From the NCBI GenBank assembly GCA_018389105.1, contig JACATO010001064.1, positions 186,001 through 250,000 on the forward strand: a stretch of DNA of 64,000 bases. Reading direction: 5' to 3'. Origin of the DNA: Nautilus pompilius (lineage: Eukaryota; Mollusca; Cephalopoda; Nautilida; Nautilidae). Positions 36,901 to 50,757 of the stretch are shown one piece after another (within the stretch, counting starts at the first letter, position 1; every line of letters starts with the position of its first letter). The notes below the pieces were generated by a model. That model was not told the origin of the DNA. It searched no databases and saw nothing but the letters and a program-made list of their open reading frames with translations. A program made the position numbers and the translations under genes.

Positions 36901-37960
36901 CAGTCTGAATTAAAAATTTGTGTATACATAAAAAAGTATACATGCAAATCTTTTAAACTTTATATCCATGAATATCTGCAGTAGAAAAGAGTTAATGTGC
37001 ATAATGTAATGGGTATCTCTCCATGTTCATTTACTACGATATTTTAGTCGCCAGTTTATCGCGTAACGTCAATGAATCGATGCGGGAGTTACTTTCGCTT
37101 ACCTACTGTTACAGTGCTGTACTTAAAATATGCTGCTGAAGATTTTTACTTTCTGCTAATTCTCAAGAATTAATGGTGCTGGCTTGTCATATGAACAGCT
37201 TTGCATCGATTCCAATCGTTGCCAGTCGTATTGAAGTAAAATTCCTTTCTCTCCTGTACTCGCGGTCTGTGCGTCTTTCCTAAATTTTCCGCCTTTTGAC
37301 TCAGCATTCCGTATCAATCTTATCCGAACAATGTCAGCAGAATTTGAGCTGTTGTTGCCCAGATGCAGAGAAATTGCATTAACAGCCTGAAAGAAAATCT
37401 TGCTGTCACGGGTCTGGATTCAGTTGAAGTTTAGCAAAAATTATGCAATATATAAGCGTTGGTATGGCTAACAAAAGAAGTAGTAAAGACAGCTGCTTCT
37501 GTTAGATATATAAACAGATCTTTTAAAATATTAGTCCGCGGGTGGGAACCTTGGCAGCCCCTTAAAAAGCAGCACGATAATGAATTATTGATGAAATTAA
37601 TTATCCAGAAGCACAACCCTAAAATTTAACTACTACAGAATTTCAGCTTTAACTCTTTGCAAAGCCACGGGCAAATATTCTTTGCAGGTGTGGTAAAGTC
37701 TAAATGAGAAGACTGAGAGCAGATGACCGACCGGGATTTGATCACGGCACGATCACGTGTCCTCGCATAATAGTATTGATCTGTCGTTAGTGCACAAAGC
37801 TGCAGGAATATTTTCTTCAAAATCTCTACGAAGTTTCGTGAAGAAGAAAGGCTGGTAGATTAGAACTGATGGGCCAGCTTTGGAGGTGAACAGGTCTGAT
37901 TTTGATGCTGTGGCACCCACACCGGAGAGCCTGGAGGAGGCAAACACAGCCGGCCGTCTT
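33961..37960. other. AT-rich stretch without recognised genes
   Basis: Unique AT-rich sequence. Open frames (for example 34846-35049 and 36064-36291, both minus) show no motifs. A weak tRNA-like B-box (GATCAAATCCCGG on the minus strand, about 37730-37745) was noted but not accepted as a gene. Confidence 0.5.
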
Positions 37961-38167
37961 TAATCTTAGCAGTCCAGTAGTCTGCAAATAGATCACGATA
38001 TCGTCCATGACTGCATCTGATGCAGATATTAATCTTAGCAGTCCAGTAGTCTGCAAATAGATCACGATATCGTCCATGACTGCATCTGATGCAGATATTA
38101 ATCTTAGCAGTCCAGTAGTCTGCAAATAGATCACGATATCGTCCATGACTGCATCTGATGCAGATAT
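37961..38167. repeat. three perfect tandem copies of a 69-bp unit
   Basis: Copies at 37961-38029, 38030-38098 and 38099-38167 appear identical. Each begins TAATCTTAGCAGTCC and ends GCATCTGATGCAGATAT. Each unit contains the perfect palindrome ACGATATCGT and the near-palindrome GCATCTGATGC. Because 69 is a multiple of three, a minus-strand frame (37826-38245, 139 codons) passes through all three copies and repeats a 23-residue segment containing SDAVMDDIVIYLQTTGLLRL. The exact identity points to a very recent duplication or to an assembly artefact. I see no evidence that the frame is translated. Confidence 0.97.
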
Positions 38168-41100
38168 TTTGTAAGAAGGCGTTTGTTTAGTACTCTCCCT
38201 CTTTGAAATTATGTGCGGTATGAATGGAATTGGCTCCTGTGGCACATCGATTGACAGAATCTATTTATGCAATGAATCTCCTATGTAAAGCACGAATTAA
38301 AACGGACGAAAAATTTTTTAAAAGAAAACATAGATTGAAATCAGTATCATCTGTTATTAACCGATCATTGTAGTTATGGAAACTTTGTTCTCCTAGAAAA
38401 CAAAAATTAATATTTTGCATGCAGTTGTTTTGCTAAGAATAGTTCCTATACTCGGCGTGGGATATGAATTATGGGCATAAAATATATAGTGGCTGTTAAT
38501 TTCTTAAAACATTATTATTATATAAACTTTGTTCGATTATTTCTAAGTGTAATATTATCTTATCCGACAACAGCAAATATAATTTAAGTATCATAACGAA
38601 ATGACTCACAGAATAGATTGAGATAATAATTGTTGAGCGAATTTAAAGTTCTGCTTTGATATAACACTCACGCAAAAAATTTATCTATTAATAAGAACTT
38701 GTCTGAAATACGATCTCAAAGCTCATGAATAATTATCGTCAAAAAGGACAAATAGGACAAGAAATGCATAAAAGAAGAAAATGCTTTACCAAAAGATGAG
38801 ATGAGAGCAGACAAGTACTTGTAAATAAATTTGAAAGAGCACAAATAAAGAAGTTGAATTTTCGCTTTGGGAAAAGATACCAAAGAAAATGGTTTTTAGT
38901 AAATTAGCATTGAGGAAGATATTTGATAATACAAAAAAAAAGAAAAAAAAAACAGATATAGGTATTCACAAGAATTGGAGAAGAAACTATATTGTTTATA
39001 GATAAGTAAAAAAATCCGAATTTTTTTGCATCCAAGAAGACGCAGTTTTTTAAAGTAGATAGTAGTGGATCCGTAACTCAGTTTGTAACTAACAGAGCAA
39101 ACATGAAGGTGGTACGATTTAGGTTTTGGGTGTACAATATATCCACGTGTATGGAAAATGTGTTACAATTGATGAAGGAACAAATGAAATGAAGTACAAT
39201 AAAATTCATTTTTACTACGCCATATCCAATGGATGCAATCTGATTTGTCCGGATTTTATATTCCAGCAAATTTTAAACTGATTACCTGTAGTCTAGGGAT
39301 TCCAAAGAAGCTCTACAAATGCTTTTCTAGCCCTTACAGAATTCTGATATTAAACATCACGGAACATAGGCTGACCAGTGTGAATTCCGAAAATGTTTAA
39401 AATTCTGCTTAACTTCCTTGCGACTTTCGGCCATATTTTAGAGCTATTTGGAAGTAATTTCTTTGAAACTTTAATTGAAAAGCTGTTTCTGAGTGTGCTA
39501 AATGATACACGTATTCTAGGAGTGATACACACACCGTTCCAATATGCGGAGGATTATGACGTGATCTACTTGCAGGTCTCCGAGATTTCACTGAGTTTCT
39601 AATCTTCTAAACAAAACCATACCCTTGATGTGTCGGTGAACAGCGTATAAATTTAGCTTATAATATTTCATCTGCAATTTCTTGGATGATAGAAACTGAA
39701 AATTTAATACTGTGAAGTTTCTCAGTCAATGTCAATCCATAGTGCGCTTGAAACACACATTAACAGCTAGAGGTTGCTTCCCCTGTTGCCATGGCGCCGA
39801 CAATTTTAGAGTGGCTGTGTTTATAAATGTATCTTTTTGTACGATAAAAAATTCCATACGTACAGGGTACGTTCATGGCAATATACCGCGTTGGCCTGCC
39901 TAAAAATGTGATAAATTATTCGCTCAAAAAATATCACGGAGAAGCATAATTAAATAGGCGTAAAGTTTATGAAAAATATTTTACTTTAAAAACGTCTTCT
40001 GTTTTTTTGAATAAATCGTACAAAAGAATACAAAAATATAAAATGTTATGACAAAAATAATTGATTGGAATAGGAGTTAGTTTAGAGAGAAAACCAGAGC
40101 TTACCATTAGTTAGATGGGAAGATCGATATACCAACTTGGCTTGTTATGTCAATAGTCGGCAGGCTGTAGAAGCAGAAGTGCCCACCATCCGAGCGCATA
40201 CTTGGGAGTCTGGTGATCTATAGCTTTGTTTCAAAAGCGATCTGCTGAAGTCTCAATTGCGGTTCGATTAACTGCTTTCTGTTTACAAGGTGCCGATAAT
40301 TACAAAGCATATTTTCTGGTCAGAATTTAGCCTATCCCACTAATCTACACACGTCTGTGGTCTTGTGACCATTTTTAAAATTCCAATATGGAAACGACGT
40401 CATCAGCAACCTTAAATAACTGAGGATACTTCAAGCACTAAAATCAATGATTAAAACCATTAGCACCGACAGACAAAGCGAAAATAATTCTAGCTTTATT
40501 TTCATCACCAGAAAACCGAACGTGTTTATTAAATATCGCTCTGTCGCTCTATAACACGTTACGGTCAGCATTACGCTGGTTTGGGTCTCGCCGAATACGC
40601 CAACGACCGTCGACAAATCGGAGGTTGAATTTTCGCTCTCCATGGTCGCGAACCTGTTTCCAGTCCTGCCAGGGCTCAGTACAAGTAAATTCCATCCCGC
40701 TGCGGTCTCACAACCAGTGAGCTGGTGTTAAGGCTGAATGAAAATACCGGATGTCTGGCGCAGGGTTTTTGAAACTTTTCCGCCTATGCTCCCCATTTCA
40801 AACCCCTTGTAGCACCGTGCCACCCCCTCTAATACCCAATTAAAATAAAACAAAAGACGTGGCGTAACGCGTGATTAGGGGCCCGCCAAACTCCGACATA
40901 CCTTATGTATGTGTACCCTGGTCGATCCAAGGTCCAGGAGCTGTCGCTACCCGTAACAATATACTCACAGTAATTCATGAGAAACCAGCCAGAGATCTGA
41001 ACAGGGCCCTACCATCACTTAGTCTGAGGATGCGCTAATATGTGCAACACCATAAAAGAAATCGTACACCTGACAGGGGAAATTCGTGTAAGTCGAAGGG

Positions 41101-44100
41101 TTATACGACACCTAAATGACAAAGATGATTGTAAATAGTAGTGTAAGTGGTTTCTGTTAAAAATGTCCAAGTATTGTTTTTCTGTGGAGGGTTTGTTTGC
41201 TTGCTTTAAAAACTGCTTGATGTACCTAAGCTACACGAAAAGGGCAGAAAATCCTCGTGCTTATTATAGTTTCCTAGCAAAAGAAATTGCTTATCGTTTT
41301 GATTTCAAAACTTTTTTTTCTGTTGTTATATATAATAGCACTGCCTGCAATTTACAACCATTCATTAATAACGATGCTACTATAATTTACAGTTTATTGT
41401 CATTCCATGCTGATTCTTTAGCCAATTTGTATTTATGACCTCTAGTATTGACAACTGCACATAACCAGATGAATTTTTGACTGTCCATTCCATAAAACTG
41501 TAATTGATCTGAAACTTCATTTAAACTTTACCGTCCAATAATCTTAATTATTGATACTTGAAAGCTGGAAATGTTCCAGAGGTTTCGTAAACCTTAAACT
41601 AACAAAACTAATCCAAAGACTGGACAGATTTTAAAATAAACTGGGGTTTTTATAAAGAAATAGGATTCAGCTGAAAACATTTGAGAAAATTTCCTAGAAA
41701 ATACATCATTCATCGAAAGACGGAAACAAATAAAAGAAGAAATAAGAAAATCAAACGAGTTCAATGTACGAGTATAAAAGCCAAAATAACGTTCTGGAAA
41801 TTTATTAACAGCGCCAAACGCCCCTTGACAGCGACAGAATTATTTCTTGTATAAAAGATATTTATCTGTAAGTATGTCTGATATTCTAAACATATGAGTG
41901 GTATTAATTCAATTTCGGCGTTTATATTTTCAAACTAATAGCTCGGAACTGCTCCGGCCACTCTCGTGTCAGCTGGAAAATACTGCCAATGCTAAACGGA
42001 ACGCCAAAGAAATAATACAGGGGCAAAGCAGTTCCATTAAATTACGAGATGAACAGCAGGCGTTATTAATCCCAGTACATCGTGCCGTCAGTTCTGCTTC
42101 CCGTTACTGTTCGGGATGTAAGGCATGCAAGGCAGTCACTGCATTATGCTAGAAAGAATCCCCCCCAGCCAATCCTGACTGATGAAACAATGACGAATTG
42201 GTAAGTCTCCTTTTACGAGACAAAAACACGCGCTGAGGTAATTCAGTGTCGATCGTAGTACCAAATTCCTCGTCGTCGAATCTGTGTGGTTAAAATGATC
42301 ACAAAAGACAAAAAAAAAAAAAACATGGCTCGATTATCTGGGGGAAACAGAGAGGTTAAATCTGATGACTTCTTAGCAGCCGAATACAAATTTTACGAAT
42401 AAAAAATTTTTAAACGAAGCTGAACGAGCCCATTCATCCCCATCCGAACGATGGGTCGAGATGGAGCGACTCGCAGTGAAAGCGAGGCGCCAGCGGATTT
42501 TGTCCGAGCCAGAAAATCAAGCGGACTGACAGCACCGTTCGAATATTAAGCGGAATAAACGTTACTTGTATTGATACAGTAAAATAGAAAAGATAAAGTA
42601 AATTTAAAAACCGTAGCAAAAATGTAGAAGGTCAGATAGCTGATTTTACTTGACTTTAGTAAGACGAATGTGAATCAACACGATCGACGATTCTACACAC
42701 GATTCTCTTAACGAAGAGAAATCCGGGTAAGCAGGGGAGAGCCTATATAGGTAAAGGTGGAAGCGCCCTGAAGAGTCAGTACTCTGAACTTAATTAATTT
42801 TAGCCATAGTTTATTCTCATAGTTGTACGTGAGAAAGTGATATAACACCCAGCAAAAGTGGGTGTGTCTTGCTGGTTTGACTGGCGTATAAATTTCGAAC
42901 TCGGTATTGAAATACTAGACTGAACGATAATTTCTTTCCAAGAAACAGCAAGACATGAAATCTGTCGCAATATTCATTTATGCGGAATTTTTGGATCTCA
43001 TCGGTAAAATAAGTTGGATCAGATACGGTATAAGATTAATACTATTTATAATTTATTCAAAGTAGTTCGTAATTTACGTAAACCATATGCGTAATAATAG
43101 CGCTGCACGGACCGCGAAAAGTGTCCGAGTAGATAGAGCCAGTCGTTACTTAGATAAAATGATCAGCAGCTAATCGTAAAAAGAAACTAAAAAGAAAACT
43201 CTTATCTTTCAAATTAGGTGCAGAAACATTTCGAGTTAACAAGGGCTTTTCCGTAGCTGCATTGTTGTTTATCGTCCTGTCAATCTCGCCCAACCTGCTT
43301 CCAACAGATTAATTGATCTAATGAAATGTTCGGAAAGCGTCTTTCATTTTTTCACAGACACTAAAAATCACTTTCAAGAAATTTACGAGGCGAAATTTGT
43401 CTGTGGTCAAAGAGATGTCATTAAATTACCCATCAGGATCCTATCAACCCTTTTTTATCCGTTACTGCTAGAAAAAGTATGAACTGTAAATTGATGCTAC
43501 GTATGCTTCCTGAAGGTAAAAAGGAGGAAGTCTGCAACTGCAGTTTGAGAGTCTGAATTGAAGACAAACAAATTGGCGGGACAGAAGGTCCAACGACAAG
43601 AAAAAACCCATCAAAGATGCTTCACTGTGACAAATTATAGGCCAAAACCAGAGATTATTGTAAAACACGTTCTTTCGTCCCAGCTTGGTCAAAATGGTAA
43701 ACATCTTCTGGAGTTCGTGTTTCTGATAGCACCAACATCGTTAGCCAAAATTGATGAAAACTCCGGATGGTTTCAAGTACGCTAAATCGTCTATAGAGAG
43801 AAGAAGTGGACAGGGTCAGTATGAACAGGACACTTCGACAGTGTTTTACAGGACAATCTCTCACAGGGGAAGGTAGGTAGTTTCATTTAAAAAAAAAAGG
43901 AAGTGCAGCAAAATTCCGGGTTGTTTACATGAACCAATAGAACAGAATCTATGTGCATAACAGTGGACAACAACCAATTTACTACTGAGGTAAAAGTACG
44001 TGTCTTAGACTAATTCGAGTATGCTGTCTTCAAATCTCAAATCAGAATTAACCCATTACGTAAGGATTTTTAGTTAAGGAATAAATGGAAATCTAATGTT

Positions 44101-44402
44101 ATATATTTTGAGTGTTATTTTTGGTACTGTGTACACGCATCAGGTTGCGGGGGGAATCACGTGGTCGCCTGCTCACGTGTATACGCGTGAATACCGCGCT
44201 CCAATGCGCTGTAGTGGAGAAGGATCAGATGTACGCCGTTCTTCCCCATGTTTCGACCCGATGACAGTTGCTCCGTAAGTAATCTATATTTTCGATGTGT
44301 TTGGTTTATTTTATTGAGTAAACGATCCTGTCTTGTTTATTTTTTATTATTTTTATTGAGCTTTTAATATATGAAATGTTATTTTATTTCAGCCTGATAT
44401 GA
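38168..44402. other. long stretch without accepted genes
   Basis: Mostly AT-rich. GC-richer patches lie at about 40560-41000 and 41940-42500. A possible exon at 41942-42117 and a piggyBac-like phrase near 39150 were considered and not accepted. Between about 44150 and 44392, a CpG-rich block, a GTAAGT donor-like site (44275) and a TTATTTCAG acceptor-like site (ending 44392) precede the next pseudogene and could be its 5' exon and intron. Confidence 0.4.
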
Positions 44403-45945
44403 ACAGGCGGAAGTGTCCGCAAGTGTACGTCCCGTAACCAACGGGAAAAAAACACGATCAGTCGTCTCGAGATCGCACACAAGCGCTACTTCGATCGGAA
44501 GGTGGGCGACCAAGGAAAGACATGGGAGCCACACGTGTATTCCGCTGTTTGTGCCTCAAAGTGGCTGAATGGGGAGCCGAAGAATCATCTGAACGACTGC
44601 TACTTCTGCACGGTTAAAGTGGCTGGTTTCACTAGGGAAAACAGGAACAAAATAGCCTATCTCGATTGCGAGTCGGCAATAAAACCTGTGCCACATGACG
44701 GGGACAATCCGGTACCTGTGCCACCCGCCACTGCTGATGGTAGCGATAATTCTGATAAAACTGAGCTTTACGAATCAGCAGAATTGGAGTCAAAGAATCG
44801 ACCTCACCTGGTCAACCTGGAAGAGTTAAATGACCTGCTAAGCAAAAGGTGGAACTGTTGGCCTTGTATTTGCAAGAGTGGAACTTGTTGGCAGAAGGCA
44901 CAAAATTTTCCATTTTCATGTACACCATGCTAGTTTGGCAGCGTTTACCAGACGAAGAATGGTGTGTGCTACTGCACTGAGGTGAACGGCCCCATGAAGC
45001 AACTAAGGATATGAACACCATTCTGATGAATGGAGGATATTCACAGACTCCAGCAGGCTCAATCTGAAAGCCGTGCTTCTACATAATGGCAATGAAAATC
45101 CACCTTTGCCCGTGGCACATGCTGTCGGCATGAAAGAGACATACAAGTCCAGTAACTTTTACTGAAACTCACCAAATATGCTGACCACAAGTGGAAATAT
45201 GCGGTGATTAAAAAGTGATAGGCCTATTGCTTGGTCTGCAGCTTGGGCATGCCAAACACGTGCTTCTTGTCTTGTGCAATAGCAGATACGATAAAGCCAC
45301 TATAAGATCAAAGAATGGCCATCAAGAACAGACTATACTAAAGGAAAATTCAGTGTACAACATGTGCCACTGGTATGTTCGCAAAGAATATTTCTTCCAC
45401 CATTGCATATAAATCTGGGCCTATTGAAGAGCTTTGTAAAGGCAATGAGTGTTGAAGGTGTGGGATTTCTTCATCTGAAAGAAAGATTTGGAGCGATTTT
45501 AACTGATGCCAAGTTGAAGGCTGGAATATTTGTCAGACCACAAATTCGAGGATTTATTTTCCGATCCAGTCCTCTTGTCGAGGCTTAACCCACTAGAGTT
45601 GGTTGCATTGGAGGCTTTCAAACTGGTAGTCCACAATTTCCTTGGTAACAGCAAAGCAGACAACTATGCCGAGTTGGTTCAAGATATGATGAAAGCCTTT
45701 GAAGAAACGGGTTGCTATATGTCGCTGAAGTTGTCTTTTCTTCACCCTCACTTGGATTTCTTCCCAGCAAACCTTGGTGCTCTGAGCGATTAGCATAGTG
45801 AAAGATTCCACAAGCACACAAAGGCAATGGAGACCCGCTATCACGGGAGATTCAACTACAACATGATGGGGAACTATTGTTGCTTTCTTCAGAGAAAAAC
45901 TGTTGCTGTTCACAGGCGTAAAATAAAGTACTTAAAGCATTTCTA
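44403..45945 (+). pseudogene. decayed copy of a multicopy unnamed protein family (EPKNHxxDCYFC type)
   Basis: A broken gene of about 1.5 kb readable in several plus-strand frames. The first frame (44403-44933, open without an ATG) has CTSRNQRE, YFDRKVGDQGKTWEPHVYS and EPKNHLNDCYFC, then KPVPHDGDNPVPVPP and a low-complexity Asp/Ser linker. Further frames give LKAVLLHNGNENPPLPVAHA (about 45063-45123), LLLGLQLGHAK (about 45220), then at 45385-45560 IFLPPLHINLGLLKSFVKA and DAKLKAGIFVRPQI. At 45600-45790 come LGNSKADNYAEL and LKLSFLHPHLDFFPANLGALS. After an in-frame stop the end reads ERFHKHTKAMETRYHGRFN. I recognise this order from an uncharacterised family repeated in many arthropod, cnidarian and mollusc genomes (annotated only as uncharacterized protein). 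Its spread suggests a mobile origin, but the function is unknown. Compared with what I remember, a short part before EPKNH is deleted, and the cysteine-rich segment near 45270 (FLCxWDSR type) is corrupted. Confidence 0.85.
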
Positions 45946-47854
45946 TACAATTAATATATACTTTATACGATGTGTTTATATTGTAAAATGAATTTATTTT
46001 TTGCAATTCTGCGATGTGCTTGATTTATTAATAAACAATGACTGAAAATGTCATTTTTCTGTAACTAAAAACCCTGTCGGGCTGGGTCAGTTCTGACTTC
46101 AAATTTGGAACCAGCTGCTTGATTTGATAAAGGAACCTACGTATACCTCAGTAGCAGATGAAAAGTTATTTTTTGTTATCCAGTATAATCCACAGTTATC
46201 TTAGAGGATCACGGTACAGCCGACAGTGCATACGGTGCGCCTCGACTCGAAAGAAGGCAGTTAAATGTGAGTAAAAGTCGCTTCATAGATCGAGAGTTCG
46301 ACTGACAGTCAACCACCCTGCCTACAAATATTTACAAAAAAAGACTAATTAAATTTTTTTGTTGTTGATTTGATAGCTCTGCACGATATCCATCTGACAT
46401 CAGGAAAAGAACAATAGCAAAAGCTAGATCCCGTGAATAAAATCAGTTCATGAGAACGTTGTTTCACAATGCAGTCATCATTAAAACGAATTTCGCAGTG
46501 CAGCCAAGGTTGCAATCAAGAGTGTGTGTACAGTTGATTAGTTTGCGAAGAAGACAAAACAACAACAACATTAAACAAAGCACCACTCTACGAATGGACA
46601 TTCGAGACAACTTTATCAGATTTAAAAGATTCATTAAAGTGAAAACCAGTCTCCGGAGAGCGGCCGGTATAAAAACACCTCCTCTGTAGATATGGGTGAG
46701 GCGAGTAATCGCCAGCCTCAGGAAGATTGAGAGTCAGATCTGCAAGTCCAAAGATAAACAAAAGTTTGAAACCTCAGTGTATCATGATTGGCATTGTTTC
46801 ACGCCAAGGCCCGCATAAAACTAGCGTCATCACCAGATCTGATTAACTGAAGATACTTCGCCTTATTTTCTGGCGAATCACAGATCTTAAGCAGACTATT
46901 CCGAACAGATCTCACAAATTCCCCACGATTTCCTTCTCGAACAATTTCTCTTTATCCATTTATTTGAGTCTCTCATTATTGTATTTCAAGCACTTAAAGG
47001 AACTGAAGTCGCCTTTAAAACATCCTAAAAGGCGATTTAAAGATTTAAAAACTAGATTCTATATTTAACTTCTTCGTACTTAGTGAACTAAATGACCGTT
47101 TGATGGCGCTGAATGTCGTGATAGTAGAGACCATATGCCGGAACCCGCCACTTAAATGCATCTCCAATGTGAGTGAATACAAAATGTTCCGATAATTGAG
47201 CAGTATAAATATACTAAGCATACGTATGGATCCTGAAATATTCACTGCTATCAATCGACATTCAAGTATTGTTGTCCCGGAAGTCAATGTGGACGTTAAA
47301 TTGCAATATCATGTAGCTTATGTGCAAACGATTTCTTTTCTCCTGATTAGCCGAAAGATGTGTTATTTGTCATGTAGTCGTTTCTTACATGCTGAATGAA
47401 GTAAACATATGAATCAGTATGGCATTATTTGTTCGCAGATTACTACAGACCTTTGAAGAGATGCGTAAATAACTATTGCAACAAAAAAGGAACTATGAAT
47501 CGACCAGTAAGGATTCAGGCTCAGATAATAGCTTACACAAACAAAGCTGTAATCAAAGAAATATTGCTCAACTTCAAATTCCCAGGGGCGCTGTGCGCTG
47601 TGCGAAGGTCATCACAGCGTCATAGAGGGACATTAAGGGTTAAACCTCTGTTGGAATGGTACACTCGATTATCTGTCTGTCCGCACGTGTGGCAGGCAGG
47701 TTACGAATTATCGGATTCGATGAAGATGAACAAAACAAAACATCACAAAGCACTAATTCATTTGCCCATTTTAGACGCGCTGCGATTTCTTCGCCGGAAT
47801 ATCCTATTATAGCGGAAAGGACGGGACTCGCGGAGTTCGCCTGACAGCACTTAC
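45946..47854. other. stretch without recognised genes
   Basis: AT-rich sequence. Open frames (46450-46689, 47429-47812) show no motifs. A weak tRNA-like segment (GAGAGTTCGACTG near 46297) was noted but not called. Confidence 0.5.
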
Positions 47855-47990
47855 AGCCGGTCCACGAACAACCGCAAGTAGTCGGAGGAAATTGGAACTG
47901 CGTACATTCACCGTCGGGCTTTTGTTGAGGAATATTCACGTGGTGGCGGAAACCATCGCGGCACGGTGATCGCCCATCGGGTTCCATACC
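47855..47990 (-). CDS. candidate internal exon, cysteine-rich, unrecognised
   Basis: On the minus strand an acceptor (AAGTTTACCTCAG, ending 47991) and a consensus donor (CCGGCT/GTAAGT at 47855/47854) bound 136 nt. The reading frame is open throughout and gives 45 codons plus one base. Segments include GMEPDGRSPCRDGF, PQQKPDGECTQF and TTCGCSWTG. The Cys and Gly spacing near the end (CxC-x-x-TG) resembles the close of an EGF-like module, and PDGxC also occurs in olfactomedin-type secreted proteins. Neither match is strong enough to assign. The block is CpG-rich within AT-rich DNA. A secreted or membrane protein exon is a reasonable guess. The frame also continues past both splice sites, which weakens the case. 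Confidence 0.3.
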
Positions 47991-48745
47991 CTGAGGTAAA
48001 CTTATGGCTCTCATTAAAAACAAAGGATTCGGCAAATTCTTCCTCATACCTTTTCAAGTGTTACAGAGACATTTACGTCAGGCGCCAGCCGAATCTTTTT
48101 TTAAAAAAATCTCGTGCCACAATAGTTTTAAAATAACTTTCGTAAAGAAAAGGGAAGAGAATAAAAGCACGTGAGATGTTGCTGAATAATTAATTAAAGC
48201 TGTTTTTTTTTTCTTTTTTTATACAAAAGGATAATGTTCATTAAAAACGTTCTGGCGATACTTGGAAATGCAACTTTAAGCTGGCGAGAAGAGCGACGTG
48301 ATGATGAGGAGGCTGTGCGAGATGATAAGCAAGTGGATTCTGGGAGGAAACCCGGCTCTGTCGAGTGGGCGGCTAAACACAGAACTTGTACGATAACACG
48401 GAACAAAGGATTTCTGCGCTATAAAGAGGAAGCTTTGCACAAAAGGAAAAAAAAAAAAAAACAAAATAAGAATTAACGCTTGTGATCTTCAGGTGTAGTG
48501 CTAAATGTACAGGAGAGGATCAAGCAGAAACTGATCGCCTTGAATAGCGCGCGCTCGAGAGATTATATAGAAACACCACTCGGTCGCTGACAGATCTTTC
48601 AAGGCCACTGCCAACAAAAGGATCGTATATTTTCCAGTTAAATGGTTAACAGGTGTTGGACAGAACTCAGCAAGACAAAAAAAACATAAACAAGCATTCG
48701 TTGTGATTAAAGTTCTTAATGCTTCATGCACTTTTGTGATGTATA

Positions 48746-48748
<3 letters not shown>
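47991..48748. other. no recognised features
   Basis: Mixed composition with A runs. The open frame at 48234-48476 is rich in charged residues and ends in a poly-Lys run from an A tract, so it is treated as chance. Confidence 0.5.
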
Positions 48749-48785
<37 letters not shown>

Positions 48786-48850
48786 AATTATTAAAAATAT
48801 TCTGAATGGAAAGAGAGAGATGAAGAGAGAGAGAGAGAGAGGGGGGGGGG
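48749..48850. repeat. two (GA)n arrays with a G10 run
   Basis: (AG)n at about 48749-48785 and again at about 48811-48840, the second followed by a G10 run. Confidence 0.95.
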
Positions 48851-49885
48851 ACACGTGAGTGAGACTAGCCAGACTCCGGCTCAGCTCACACAGACCTGGG
48901 AAATTAAGCATACTACCTGTAGGAATTTCAGCAAGGACAAGTCTAAGGCGATAAGCGGGTAGCGGAGTTAGAGTGGGAGGAAAGCACGTACTCGTGTGAC
49001 CGACACTGAAGCGAGGAGAGGCCACGGACGGACGGACCACACACGATGTTCTTATCTTTTAGCATCACGAAGCCAAATTCATGCTCTCATGGACCGAAAG
49101 GCTCGGCGTGCAGACCGTTCGGTTTGGCGGAGGAGATCGAGATGGACAGCTAGGAATTTGTTTGCCGAAATAAAACTTTAATGTAAAACCCTTACAAACA
49201 AACTATATTTTACCTGTAATAGAGAAAGTAGTATTTGTCCTATTTTAAAGATTTTAGTTTAATGTGCAGTTTAAGTGTAAGACTAATTTTTATTTGTAAG
49301 ATGAGTTTTTGTAGTAACGCCAAGGAATTTTACCAAAATGAGCAAAAAGGCCAGATTTACTGGTAGCATCTACGTCATGGATGTTTACTTCCCTGTTTAA
49401 TGCCAGGTAAGTCGTGGAAAACGAGTCTTTTACTTCTACGTCAGTCAGTCATTAGGGGTAAAGCAACGACGGCCTTTCCTCTCCTCCGTAGAGATAATCA
49501 TCCGCCGTCGAACATTTCATGAAGAATTCTCTGAAAGGAACCCACCAATTTGGAGGCGAGGAAGAGCAGGCGGCGACAGGTGTCCGGTCTGCCAGACTGA
49601 AAGATTTAAAAAAAGACCTACGAGTACTAACTCCCCGCCCATTGCATTTTAAGACAGACTGAAAGATCTCGAACTAATATATGAATGTTTGTCTACGAGT
49701 AGATAAACTGTACTGGTAGTGTGTTAGTCGTTTCTTGCAGATAATAATATATAATGTAAGTCTCTACTAAAATATTTTATTAATTAAAATTTATCTCATA
49801 TTACGTCACTTTTATTATACGCGCGATTTTGTTTGTTGTGTGCATCAAGTATGTTACTGTGTGTGCGCGCGTGCGTGAGAATCAG
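48851..49885. other. no recognised genes; CpG-rich first half
   Basis: Moderately GC-rich to about 49180 and then AT-rich. No family motif in any frame. Ends in a GTGTGCGCGCGTGCGTG alternating tract just before the next array. Confidence 0.45.

Positions 49886-50757
<872 letters not shown>

Noticed and set aside
37690-37770. tRNA-like B-box (GATCAAATCCCGG) on the minus strand
   Set aside because: No acceptor stem or cloverleaf could be drawn. At most it is a SINE fragment.
39110-39260. piggyBac-like phrase VTIDEGTNEMKYNKIHF in one frame
   Set aside because: Only one motif resembles a DDE_Tnp_1_7 transposase. The following conserved blocks (GIKxY, CD) are absent, so the match is probably chance.
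41942-42117. Possible exon between an AG at 41941 and GTAAGG at 42118
   Set aside because: The same frame is open well before the acceptor, the polypyrimidine tract is poor and no protein family is recognised.
43440-43870. Overlapping open frames on both strands, considered as a transposon remnant
   Set aside because: No catalytic or structural motif of a known transposase or reverse transcriptase could be found in any frame.
46270-46320. tRNA-like segment with GAGAGTTCGACTG
   Set aside because: The arms do not pair and no A-box is convincing.
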